A stretch of DNA of 64,000 nt, taken from NCBI RefSeq assembly GCF_910592395.1, contig NC_088325.1:2945501-3009500 (forward strand), read 5' to 3'. The notes beneath the pieces were generated by a model that saw nothing but the letters and a program-made list of their open reading frames with translations, was not told the DNA's origin and did not search any database. Origin of the DNA: Lineus longissimus (Eukaryota > Nemertea > Pilidiophora > Heteronemertea > Lineidae). Shown here piece after piece: positions 1 through 7,120 of this stretch (position 1 is the stretch's first letter; each line of letters begins with the position of its first letter). The translations under genes and the position numbers were made by a program.

Positions 1-1
1 A

Positions 2-1453
2 ATTTCGGGTGTTATGGGAACAAGACATGTCAAGGCAGATGAACACCACAAACTACTCTACATAGACGCAAATAATCTCTACGGCTGGTCCATGATGGAA
101 CCGCAAACCTATGGTAGTTTTGAAATGATAGATATTGATCCACTCGAGCTATGCTCTCAGGACAAAGTCCGACTAGGACAAAGTCCAGAGAGCAAAGTCC
201 GACTTAACATGAATGTTATCAGTAAAGAGCAGATTATGGCAATTCCAAGTGATAGTGAAGTAGGCTACTTCTTAGAGGTTGATTTGGAGTATCCAGGAAA
301 TATTAAATTTAAGTCAAGGAACTTTCCATTCTGTCCCGAATCTCTCTTTATTGAAGATGATGAATTAAGTCCTTACCAGAGAGAGTTACTGGGCGATGAT
401 AAAAGATCAAATGTAGAGAAACTAATACTAACACAAAAGGATAAAACTAATTACATAGTGCATTACAGAATGCTACAATTTTACCTAAAGCACGGAATGG
501 TACTTAAGAGGGTTCATTCAGTGATAAGCTTTAAACAATCAAAGTGGTTAGCACCATACATTGATTTTAACACTAAAAGACGTATGGACTCTAAGACTGA
601 TTTTGAGAAAGACTATTTTAAACTGATGAACAATGCGTTCTATGGAAAAACTTGTGAGAATGTAAGGTACAGGGTTGAAATTGAATTTGTATCGGACGGG
701 GAGAGAGCCAGGAATGTAATGGCCAATCCCAGGTTTTCATCGATATGCGTATTTGACGAACATAATGCTGCTATTAGCATGAGGAAAACATCAATGAAAT
801 TCAACAAACCAATCTACATAGGAGCTTCAGTACTTGAATTGTCTAAATTATTAATGTATGAATTCTATTATGAAGTTCTTCAACCGTACTTTGGTGAGAA
901 AAATATTGAACTGCTGTATCTAGATACAGATTCCTTTGTACTTAACATTAATACTGATGACTTAACTAAAGACTTAAAGGAGTTGAAACACTATTTTGAC
1001 TTCAGTAATTATCCAAAAGATCATCCACTCTATGATACCAGTAAGAAGAAGGTACCAGGCTACTTTAAGGATGAGCTAGGAGGAGTAGAGATGACTGAAT
1101 TCATTGCCCTGAGAAGTAAGATGTACGCTTACAGGACCAAGACTATGTCTGGAGAGCAAGGCTCGACAAAAGATTACGATTCTAAGAAATTGAAGGGTAT
1201 TGCCAAGAATGTAGTAAGGAGAAATATCTCATTTGATGACTATGTTGATTGTCTTGAAAAGAGTAGGTCATTTTACCACAAGATGAGACACTTAAGATCA
1301 GATAAACACCAAATCTATTTGGAAGAAGTTGGCAAAAAAAGCCTCAGTCCTTTTGATGACAAGAGGTTCATACTTGAAGATGGAATAAGCACCTTACCAT
1401 TTGGAATGTATTATGAAGGCTACATAGATTACAGCGATTCAAACTTCGCTTGA
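2..1453 (+). CDS. polB: Polinton DNA polymerase B, C-terminal part
   Basis: This is the polymerase domain of the family-B replicative polymerase; the gene enters from the left edge and the frame is open from base 2. Seen: motif A (VDANNLYGW-like, here IDANNLYGW, about 58-90), motif B with NNAFYGK (about 626-650) and motif C YLDTDS (about 917-934), so the catalytic aspartates are present. In the family these polymerases copy linear genomes from a protein primer. The only large difference from the copy in element 2 is a 60-bp in-frame insertion at 145-204 that adds 20 residues (LELCSQDKVRL... type) between motif A and the next conserved block. Whether the polymerase tolerates this is unknown. 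The visible part has no stop or frameshift. Confidence 0.95.
   Translation: MSGVMGTRHVKADEHHKLLYIDANNLYGWSMMEPQTYGSFEMIDIDPLELCSQDKVRLGQSPESKVRLNMNVISKEQIMAIPSDSEVGYFLEVDLEYPGNIKFKSRNFPFCPESLFIEDDELSPYQRELLGDDKRSNVEKLILTQKDKTNYIVHYRMLQFYLKHGMVLKRVHSVISFKQSKWLAPYIDFNTKRRMDSKTDFEKDYFKLMNNAFYGKTCENVRYRVEIEFVSDGERARNVMANPRFSSICVFDEHNAAISMRKTSMKFNKPIYIGASVLELSKLLMYEFYYEVLQPYFGEKNIELLYLDTDSFVLNINTDDLTKDLKELKHYFDFSNYPKDHPLYDTSKKKVPGYFKDELGGVEMTEFIALRSKMYAYRTKTMSGEQGSTKDYDSKKLKGIAKNVVRRNISFDDYVDCLEKSRSFYHKMRHLRSDKHQIYLEEVGKKSLSPFDDKRFILEDGISTLPFGMYYEGYIDYSDSNFA
145..204 (+). repeat. Pair of 30-bp double-hairpin modules inserted in polB
   Basis: Two 30-bp modules in tandem. The first has GAGC/GCTC around TAT, then TCA, then GGAC/GTCC around AAA; the second starts GGAC-aaa-GTCC and has an imperfect second hairpin. 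The empty site is visible in element 2 at 56664-56671 (CACT directly followed by TAAC). Here CACT is followed by the 60 bp, which itself ends GACT. ACT therefore flanks the insert, as a 3-bp target duplication would. The insertion keeps the reading frame. Confidence 0.85.
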
Positions 1454-1615
1454 GTCGGACTACGTCCAGAGAACAAAAGTTCGATTAAACTAATGAATAG
1501 GGTGGTGCTGATGGTAGTGTTACTTGGTGAAATTCATCCCTAACACCGAAGTCATGATAATAGTGATAGTGATACACCACATTAGGATTAGGACGTAGTC
1601 CGGGTCCTGTTTGAT
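1454..1615. other. Convergent 3' junction between polB and the 219-aa gene
   Basis: Non-coding gap between two convergent stops. It holds one module-like double hairpin at 1455-1486 (GGAC-tac-GTCC then GAAC with GTTC) and a lone GGAC-gta-GTCC hairpin near 1591-1603. The counterpart in element 2 is 57917-58077. Hairpins at a convergent junction could end transcription on both sides; this is inference. Confidence 0.5.
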
Positions 1616-2275
1616 TTACTGAACTTTTAGTTTTTCTAGCATCTCTATCTGTGCTAGTTTTTTTCCTTCTTCTAAAAAAGTCTTCTTTAAAGACTCTACA
1701 TCAACAGCTGAACTTGCCTCCCTTTGTTTTTTCCTAATGGCATTTTTCATCGAAATGTATTTCTCCTTCTCCTTGAGAATCAAAGTAAACTCATCTGTAG
1801 ATATGTGAGAATCGGTTAAGGCTTTACTAACCAAATCATTGATTGTGTTCAGTTTTGAAATTGCCAACATTCTGATATTCTCATGCTTTTCAATTTTCCT
1901 TAGAATATTCTTTTTCTCCCAGCCTAAGGCTGATGAAATAATGGCACTACCTATTGTTACGCCACCCAAAGCTAAGCCTATCGGTGCCGTGATGACACCA
2001 GCTAGAGCGGAAACACCAACAGATCTGGCTGCTACGCTAGTTAAATTAAGGAAGTGGCTAATGGCAGTAATTACGCTAAATGCTTTTTTGTACTTTGAAA
2101 ATATCTTCCTTCTAAATTCAATCTCGCTTTCTAAGAAACTCTTAACCTCACATATTTGTTGTAGTCTGAAAGCCTGAGGGTTACTTTCTGTATGCTTTTC
2201 AGACCTTTCATAGTTCAAATGACTTTCAGAGTTTAAATTACTTAAATCTGGATAAACCTTATTGTCTCCATCCAT
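1616..2275 (-). CDS. Polinton-associated membrane protein, 219 aa
   Basis: Function unknown. The N-terminal ~60 residues are polar. A long hydrophobic glycine/alanine-rich stretch, roughly residues 75-120, looks like one hairpin or two membrane segments. The rest is charged and helical, ending in Lys/Glu-rich sequence that probably forms a coiled coil. The start ATG at 2275 sits in TAAATG, the context shared by many genes of this element. It is convergent with polB and 4 bp from the stop side of the next minus-strand gene's start region. The copy in element 2 (58078-58737) differs at only a few residues. In capsid-forming elements such proteins are often virion membrane or accessory proteins, but I do not recognise this family. 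Confidence 0.8.
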   Translation of the reverse strand: MDGDNKVYPDLSNLNSESHLNYERSEKHTESNPQAFRLQQICEVKSFLESEIEFRRKIFSKYKKAFSVITAISHFLNLTSVAARSVGVSALAGVITAPIGLALGGVTIGSAIISSALGWEKKNILRKIEKHENIRMLAISKLNTINDLVSKALTDSHISTDEFTLILKEKEKYISMKNAIRKKQREASSAVDVESLKKTFLEEGKKLAQIEMLEKLKVQ

Positions 2276-2279
2276 TTAA

Positions 2280-2531
2280 TTAGTGGGAATAACTAGAATC
2301 AGTTGTTCTGTCATTTCTAGTGTTTAGTGTTGATCCTACAGACACTACAGGTTTTTGTTGTACATTAAATTTTAAAGGTTTTTCTGTCCCAGCAGGCCCA
2401 GCAGGTTTTAAAGGTTTTTCGGGACCAGGCTCCAACTTTGACTCTACTTCTGCCTCTAATTCTCTATGAAATCGTTCTAATCTTTCTTTCCAATTACGTG
2501 GTCGTTTTGTGTAACCCCAAGTTCTATTCAT
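2280..2531 (-). CDS. Small charged protein, 83 aa, unknown
   Basis: A short ORF wedged between the 219-aa gene and the HNH-type gene on the same strand. The N-terminal half is basic and helical (NRTWGYTKRPRNWKERLERF). The middle is rich in KPL and PGP repeats and the tail is Ser/Thr-rich. No known domain is recognised. The start at 2531 lies in TTAAATG. It is preserved as an open frame in element 2 (58742-59011), where the middle has gained six residues by duplication of a GSEKP-type repeat; a length change in a multiple of three supports real coding. It could be a DNA-binding or scaffold-like peptide, but nothing in the sequence decides this. Confidence 0.65.
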   Translation of the reverse strand: MNRTWGYTKRPRNWKERLERFHRELEAEVESKLEPGPEKPLKPAGPAGTEKPLKFNVQQKPVVSVGSTLNTRNDRTTDSSYSH

Positions 2532-2550
2532 TTAATTAAGTAAAATAAAA

Positions 2551-3567
2551 TCAATTCACTGCAAAGAGTAAATTTCTTTCAAGTCTATTATTCAACTTAA
2601 TCATCTCGTTTATGATTTCTGTCTGACTACATATGTTAATGTTCTGGTTCATTCTCATGTTATTATTTAAATTCGATAATCTATCAAGCAGAATCATATT
2701 TTCATCACGAAGATAATCCCCGAAATGCTGTGATATCACTATTTTCCAATTTGGTATTACATCCTGGTCTCGAAAGACAAACCAGTTTTCACTTCTCATT
2801 TTTACCATGAAATCCATTGACCTATCCAATTGATCCTTAAATAGTGTGTAGTCTACTTTAGCACTCTTCTGTCTGTTTTGTGTTTTAGACATTGGTCTAA
2901 TGTTAAACCAAGCAAAGCACAGTTCAGGTTTATCTTTGAATTCCTTGATTGGTAAGACATGATCCAACTCTTCTTCTACTATTCGAACTCTGTTCTCGGG
3001 ACTTTGTCCTATTGTAGATAGACTCCTCTGGTACTCTAACCACTGTGAGAAGAAACTGTCTGTACATCCTAGATTGAATGATGAATTACCGGTCAGACTT
3101 CGTCCTGAGAGCAGAGCTCGAGCCGGACTTCGTCCTGAGAGCATAGCTCGATTACACTCTCCCTTAGAAATGCGGTTTAGACCAACTCTAATTTTGTGTC
3201 TGTCTCTATTACCATTTTGGTCAAGGTAATCCTTTTTGTAATATGAATTAAAACATGATCTGCAGTTACCTCTATTTCCGTTTTTACCAAATTCACCATC
3301 ACTTAGTAATTTATTTTCATAACATTTATTACATCCCTTGATTTTACTTGAACCACATTCTTTACAGTAATCAAGTAGTTTATTACGCCTGTTCTTTTCA
3401 AAATTAATTTCAGGTTTCTTTTCACAGCACTTAACACAATAAATTGTAGGTCCTGAAATTACTGGTTGTTGCTGATACATAGGTTGCTGCTGAAACATAG
3501 GTTGCTGCTGATACATAGGTTGTTGCTGATACACATTGACAGTAGCATTAAATATTGCTCCATCCAT
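2551..3567 (-). CDS. Zinc-binding HNH-type endonuclease-like protein, 338 aa
   Basis: Three regions are visible. Residues ~12-40 form a low-complexity tract of four YQQQPM-type repeats. Next comes a Cys-rich region with CVKC, CKEC, CNKC and CRSC pairs, probably two zinc knuckles. The C-terminal half has LDHVLPI, CFAWFNIRPM and a following N-x-x-K pattern, which matches the HNH nuclease plan seen in many phage and large-virus proteins (DH...P, then N-L-x-P). That assignment is by eye. Two hairpin modules at 3094-3150 add about 20 residues (RAMLSGRSPARALLSGRS type) between the zinc and HNH parts, and another half-degenerate module lies at 2983-3010. Element 2 has the same gene with a wholly different N-terminal repeat. 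The upstream context is AAATAAAGAAAGAAATG. Confidence 0.75.
   Translation of the reverse strand: MDGAIFNATVNVYQQQPMYQQQPMFQQQPMYQQQPVISGPTIYCVKCCEKKPEINFEKNRRNKLLDYCKECGSSKIKGCNKCYENKLLSDGEFGKNGNRGNCRSCFNSYYKKDYLDQNGNRDRHKIRVGLNRISKGECNRAMLSGRSPARALLSGRSLTGNSSFNLGCTDSFFSQWLEYQRSLSTIGQSPENRVRIVEEELDHVLPIKEFKDKPELCFAWFNIRPMSKTQNRQKSAKVDYTLFKDQLDRSMDFMVKMRSENWFVFRDQDVIPNWKIVISQHFGDYLRDENMILLDRLSNLNNNMRMNQNINICSQTEIINEMIKLNNRLERNLLFAVN
2983..3010. repeat. Diverged double-hairpin module in the HNH-type gene
   Basis: GAAC-tct-GTTC, a TCG linker and GGAC-ttt-GTCC: the same two-hairpin plan as the 30-bp modules, with GAAC/GTTC replacing GAGC/GCTC. The base pairs are kept although the bases changed. 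It is present at the same place in element 2 (about 59463-59490), so it is older than the split of the two copies. Confidence 0.65.
3094..3150. repeat. Two direct double-hairpin modules in the HNH-type gene
   Basis: Two units in the same orientation, each GGAC-ttc-GTCC (first unit partly AGAC) then TGA then GAGC-aga/ata-GCTC. At the same codon position element 2 (59574-59630) also has two units, but there the first is in the opposite orientation with a different loop. The module content of one site has therefore changed between copies while length and frame were kept. Confidence 0.8.
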
Positions 3568-3654
3568 TTCTTTCTTTATTTAGTAGGACATTTTTTTTTA
3601 AATTACGTTTTTCGAACTTGTTCTTGTGACTTAAGTCACTTTAGAGACTTTATT

Positions 3655-4806
3655 TCATTTCAATGATTTGATATCAGAAACTGGTAACCATTCATTGAAC
3701 TTATCACTGTAACCCTTCCACTTCACTAATCCGTATTTCTTGCCTTTACTGGTCTTGTACCTTAGGATTTTCTCGATTTTGTACTCTAGCTGGTCAGGAT
3801 TAGGAACATAGCTCAATTCCTCTTCATAGAAATATCCTTGAATTTCTTCTTTGTGGTAATCCTCAAGCTGGTAGACGATAGGGTGAGTAAATATGATCTG
3901 TTTGATTTGGAACACCTCCTCAGTGTAGTTGGGCATGTAACCTTTACCGAAAATGGACTTGTACTTTGAAATTCTTACACTGTCACCTACTTTGTACTTT
4001 GGATCACCAAATGTCTCTTTGAGGTGAAGACCGTAAAGATTGTACCACACTGTTCCTTCGTTTTCCATCTTTCTGGCGTCTACAGGTTTCATACCTATTG
4101 ATGAGTGAAATGTGTTATTGTAGCCGCTGACCAGGTCATCCAGAACGTCAATCCAGTTGTCAGTCTCCTTAGCGGTGAAATAACGCCACATTTTTTCTTT
4201 AAGGGTTCTATTGAATCTCTCTACTACTGCTGCCTTCTTATCAGATTTTGTGGAGAACCATTCTATGTCATTTTCTGTTCAGAGTTCCTTGAAGTGTTTG
4301 TTGTAAAATTCTTTACCGTCATCAAACTGGATTTTCGTTGGTTTTGCTTCCTCAAATATCACTTTAAATGCATCTCTGACTTCTTCTCCCCTCTTACTCT
4401 TAACTGCTAGAGCCCAAGAAAAACGACTAAATAGATCTATGACTGTTAAAATGAATCTGAAACCCTTATTCTGTTTCTCAAATTTTTGCATGTCAACCAG
4501 ATCTGCTTGCCACTGTTGATCGATGTACGATACCATTGTCTTCCTGAAGGTGAATTTCTTAATGGCCGGTTTGTGTAGTTGGTGAGTTGGTAGTGTTTCT
4601 AGAAATTCTTTCACTTCTTTTTGTTTAATAAGTTTTCCTGAGCGGGACTTTGTCCCTAACAACGAAGTTGTGCTCTGCTCTCGTGACGAAGTCATATCTT
4701 CCTTGACCTGTTTCCAGATTTTACTCAAAGAACTGTAAGCCACGGGACTCTCAGGGTTGTAGTACAAATCCCTTAGATACTGCTGTGTGTCATCCTTTAC
4801 ATTCAT
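3655..4806 (-). pseudogene. int: Polinton integrase, broken by one nonsense codon
   Basis: Retrovirus-like (RVE, DDE) integrase with C-terminal chromodomain, which cuts and joins the element ends into host DNA. Compared with the intact 383-aa copy in element 2 (60345-61496) the only break seen is a TGA at 4279-4281 where the other copy has a leucine codon TTA, about 34 nt after the second catalytic Asp region. N-terminal part: 4806-4279, with the first Asp in WQADLVDM and the second in FDDGKEF. C-terminal part, open again from the next residues to 3655: the catalytic Glu, the basic region and the chromodomain (KWKGY...NEWLP). Start codons of this gene and of the ATPase face each other across 4 bp. 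Without readthrough, element 1 has no integrase of its own. Confidence 0.9.
4643..4695. repeat. Hairpin-module remnant in the integrase N-terminal linker
   Basis: Contains GGGAC-ttt-GTCCC, an AAC/GTT hairpin and GTGAC-gaa-GTCAT, giving the SSREQSTTSLLGTKSRSG-type linker near residues 39-57 of the integrase. Present in both elements (61336-61388 in element 2), so an old, diverged insertion. It lies between the N-terminal region and the catalytic core, a place likely to tolerate extra residues. Confidence 0.55.
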
Positions 4807-4813
4807 TTAAATG
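4804..4813. promoter_or_regulatory. Bidirectional start element CATTTAAATG
   Basis: A perfect 10-bp palindrome forms both start codons: read leftwards it gives TAAATG of the integrase, read rightwards TAAATG of the ATPase. There is no room for separate upstream 5' leaders between the two genes, so each promoter must lie in the other gene or transcription must start at or near the ATG. The same arrangement is at 61494-61503 in element 2. Confidence 0.6.
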
Positions 4814-5431
4814 AGTGAAGTATTTATTTACGAGCCACACAATATGTTAATTTCTGGTGTTACCAATTGTGGTAAGACATATTTTGCCCTTGACCTCTTA
4901 GAAAAGGAGTATCGGCACAAGTTCCAGAACATAGTCATTTTCTGTCCAACATATTTCAACAATAAGACATATGAAAGGAAATGGATTTACCAAGACAAGA
5001 ACGTCTACATAGTTAATCCCGAAGCTGTGGCCAGTAATTTGGACCTTGTGCTTCAGTGTGCTACTCTGACCTTTGCTGGTTCTAACACATTATTCCTCAT
5101 TGATGACTGTGCTAATTTGAGAGACACAAAAAAGAAGGTGTCCGAGTTATGTAATCTTGCCTTTTCCGGCAGGCACTACAATCTCACTGTTTGGTTACTA
5201 GTTCAGAAGTACAATTCAGTTGTTAAGGACTACAGAGAGAACATAAGAATTTTAGTATTATTTTTTAATAAGGATGAATCAGCCATGAAAGATGCCTTAG
5301 AAGAAAACAGTGTTATTCCTAAGGAGAAAAGACAGTACTACATAGAAGAACTTAAGATGAAAAAAGGATCAAAACTAATCATTAGACTACAACATCCATT
5401 TGGATTTACTCTTTCACATCAAAAATCTTAG
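4811..5431 (+). CDS. Genome-packaging ATPase (A32/FtsK-HerA type), 206 aa
   Basis: Motor ATPase that in this family pumps DNA into the capsid. Walker A is GVTNCGKT at residues 16-23; Walker B is TLFLIDD with acidic residues 98-99. The length (206 aa) fits the short Polinton/virophage-type packaging ATPases. It is divergent from the integrase with start codons 4 bp apart and convergent with the 152-aa gene. In element 2 the two convergent stops overlap (TTAG); here a 29-bp hairpin module separates them. The two copies differ at one visible residue (Cys/Phe at 83). Confidence 0.93.
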   Translation: MSEVFIYEPHNMLISGVTNCGKTYFALDLLEKEYRHKFQNIVIFCPTYFNNKTYERKWIYQDKNVYIVNPEAVASNLDLVLQCATLTFAGSNTLFLIDDCANLRDTKKKVSELCNLAFSGRHYNLTVWLLVQKYNSVVKDYRENIRILVLFFNKDESAMKDALEENSVIPKEKRQYYIEELKMKKGSKLIIRLQHPFGFTLSHQKS

Positions 5432-5444
5432 TCCCGCTTCTGAT

Positions 5445-5473
5445 TGAGCTATGCTCTCAGGACTGTGTCCGAT
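5445..5473. repeat. Single hairpin module at the convergent ATPase/152-aa junction
   Basis: 29 bp: GAGC-tat-GCTC, TCA, GGAC-tgt-GTCC. It is absent from element 2, where the corresponding sequence runs straight through (62129-62145). GAT lies on both sides here (5442-5444 and 5471-5473) against a single CAT in the empty copy, again suggesting a 3-bp target duplication. The insertion replaces the C-terminal residues and stop of the 152-aa protein. Confidence 0.8.
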
Positions 5474-5915
5474 CAGTGGTCTTAGTCTTTCTAACCCTAG
5501 TAAAATAATAAATTATTAACCCTAAACCACTAAGTCCTAGGATAATCCATAGGTACTCGTATTTCTTCATTTCATCACTAGGTTGGTAGTAATCACTTAA
5601 TTGTGGTCGCTGAGGTAGTACAATAGTTCTTTCTGGATGTAAATGATTGTAAACAGTAAGTGCTGAATCAGTATTGTTAAAATCAATAGAAGCGTCTCTT
5701 TCTCTCTTTAATTCAAGATTAACGAAGTCAATGGTACTTTTCCTATGCTCCTCCCATTCGGTTGAAGCTTTTTGTAATTGCTCCTGAGCCAAATCATGTA
5801 TTTTCACTTCAGTCTCATAGCCATTCTTGTCTAGTTTTTTAAAAAGGTAACCGGATCCAGTGAATGCTAATCCATTGATTATTGCAGATCCAAATAACAT
5901 GCCAATGCCAGCCAT
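5457..5915 (-). CDS. Polinton-associated two-segment membrane protein, 152 aa
   Basis: The N-terminus is hydrophobic and glycine-rich (GIGMLFGSAIINGLAFTGSG), a likely membrane segment. The middle (about 35-85) is charged and helical with heptad-like spacing. A second membrane helix lies near residues 122-140 (LWIILGLSGLGLIIYYF), followed by a basic tail. This looks like a small virion or fusion-type membrane protein, but I cannot assign a function. The C-terminus reads ...TTDRTQS because the module at 5445-5473 overwrote the tail; element 2 reads ...TTDEKRD. The start ATG at 5915 has ATTTAATG context; in element 2 it is TTAAATG. Confidence 0.8.
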   Translation of the reverse strand: MAGIGMLFGSAIINGLAFTGSGYLFKKLDKNGYETEVKIHDLAQEQLQKASTEWEEHRKSTIDFVNLELKRERDASIDFNNTDSALTVYNHLHPERTIVLPQRPQLSDYYQPSDEMKKYEYLWIILGLSGLGLIIYYFTRVRKTKTTDRTQS

Positions 5916-5937
5916 TAAATTCCAATGAATTTTAATT

Positions 5938-6705
5938 TCAATGATGTGTCCCTGAGAGCATAGCTCGAGTTAATACCAATTGGTACTGTACATTATGACC
6001 ATTAAGATCGATGATGTCCCCTTTTTCATCAGTTAAGCGAATATTCAGCTTATTGAATCTTGGTTTACAGGGAATTGCTATTGGTTTCTCAAATGTGTAT
6101 GCTATTAAATCCCCAAAATTAGCTTCCTTTATTGGTCTTGTGGTTAGCACATCAGATGCTTCACCATTACTTAATACACTATTAGATTCGATTATGTCAC
6201 AGTGAAAAACAAAATGGTTAATTGGTCTAAAATTGATGGGTTTCTCGCTTACAACATCATCCTTACTTTTATTGTCTAAAGGGTAAGGCCATTCTGATTT
6301 CATGCCAAATAATTCATTACTTTTACCAATAAAATAGATCTGATAATGCGCCTCATTTTTTCTCTTTAGGAAGTGTAAGATGGCCTTACCTGTTGGTTCT
6401 TCAAGGTCAAATCTGACAGCACCTCTACTCATACTATTTTCTTTCAACTTATCCGCAAATACTTTTGAAAAGCTCTGTAGGTCATAGAGACCATCTGGTA
6501 GCGTAATCTCTGCCACATCAAACCCCTTAACTTTGATTCGGTTATTCTCCCTGGCTGCACTTATGTTGTAGAATGTACAAGGTATTACTGCAAAAGTTAA
6601 AGTGATGCTACATGCATCCTGAATTTCAGTCTTGAGATTGACTGTTAAATCACTTGAACTCTGATCTGGATAGTCACTTGAATCTATGTTCATTACAGTA
6701 ACCAT
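5938..6705 (-). CDS. Minor capsid (penton-like) protein, 255 aa
   Basis: Probable penton-type single jelly-roll protein that would occupy capsid vertices next to the major capsid protein. Seen: beta-rich sequence of family-typical length, a GLYDLQSF-type block near residue 90, a HFVFHCDII block near 165 and a closing NIRLTDEKGDIIDLNG strand region near 220-235, the pattern I associate with Polinton minor capsid proteins. It lies beside the major capsid gene on the same strand, as in other Polintons. The last residues (TRAMLSGTHH) come from a half hairpin module at 5948-5968, so the tail is insertion-derived in both elements. The start at 6705 is in GTAAATG. Confidence 0.8.
   Translation of the reverse strand: MVTVMNIDSSDYPDQSSSDLTVNLKTEIQDACSITLTFAVIPCTFYNISAARENNRIKVKGFDVAEITLPDGLYDLQSFSKVFADKLKENSMSRGAVRFDLEEPTGKAILHFLKRKNEAHYQIYFIGKSNELFGMKSEWPYPLDNKSKDDVVSEKPINFRPINHFVFHCDIIESNSVLSNGEASDVLTTRPIKEANFGDLIAYTFEKPIAIPCKPRFNKLNIRLTDEKGDIIDLNGHNVQYQLVLTRAMLSGTHH
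5948..5968. repeat. Half hairpin module in the penton-like C-terminus
   Basis: GTCC followed by TGA and GAGC-ata-GCTCG, the right half of a module. Element 2 has the same half at 62609-62629 with one changed base. It encodes the last few residues before the stop. Confidence 0.6.
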
Positions 6706-6762
6706 TTACTTAAGCAAATTTTCGTTTTCAAATTTAGCTTTTATCAAATAAGTAAATTATTC

Positions 6763-6999
6763 TTACTTCATAATATTTCTGGGTAGGATTCCTTGATCGT
6801 AAAGGTACTCTAATGTTCCATTACTAATAGCTACAGTTCCTCCCAGTTTAAGAATTTCCTCTAGGTTGGCCTGACTTGGGGGACCAATGTTGATTCTCAA
6901 GAACCTTTTCAGTAACATAGAGTAACCAATTGTTGTTGATGCCAACAGTAAACTTTGATACAGTGTATTTATGATATCTTTCTTTCCTGGTGTATCCAT
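6763..6999 (-). CDS. Small membrane-associated protein, 78 aa
   Basis: A short ORF between the penton-like and major capsid genes, same strand. Residues ~10-30 (TLYQSLLLASTTIGYSMLL) are a probable membrane helix; the rest is a basic, amphipathic region with NIGPPSQANLEEIL. I do not recognise a domain. It is conserved with one visible change in element 2 (63424-63660) and has a good TAAATG start context, so I take it as real. Its place in the capsid gene block suggests a virion role, which is inference. Confidence 0.7.
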   Translation of the reverse strand: MDTPGKKDIINTLYQSLLLASTTIGYSMLLKRFLRINIGPPSQANLEEILKLGGTVAISNGTLEYLYDQGILPRNIMK

Positions 7000-7058
7000 T
7001 TAATTACTTAGAAAATCACTAGTAAAACTCATTTATCTAGTATTCAGTATTTAATTTA

Positions 7059-7120
7059 GTGTTGTACGAACTTTGTTTCAGTGTTGGAGCGAACTTTGTT
7101 CTTGCAGCACCTCAGTGCTG
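7059..7120. repeat. 34-bp hairpin repeat at the major capsid gene 3' end
   Basis: One full unit (7081-7114) after a partial one. Each has GAAC-ttt-GTTC and CAGCAC/GTGCTG with a 4-nt loop. On the coding strand the loop of the second hairpin is TGAG, holding the stop codon of the capsid gene. Element 2 has two units (63708-63776). Confidence 0.7.

Noticed and set aside
1839-2177. 112-aa plus ORF opposite the 219-aa gene
   Set aside because: Kept in both copies only because the antisense gene is; no start context or domain.
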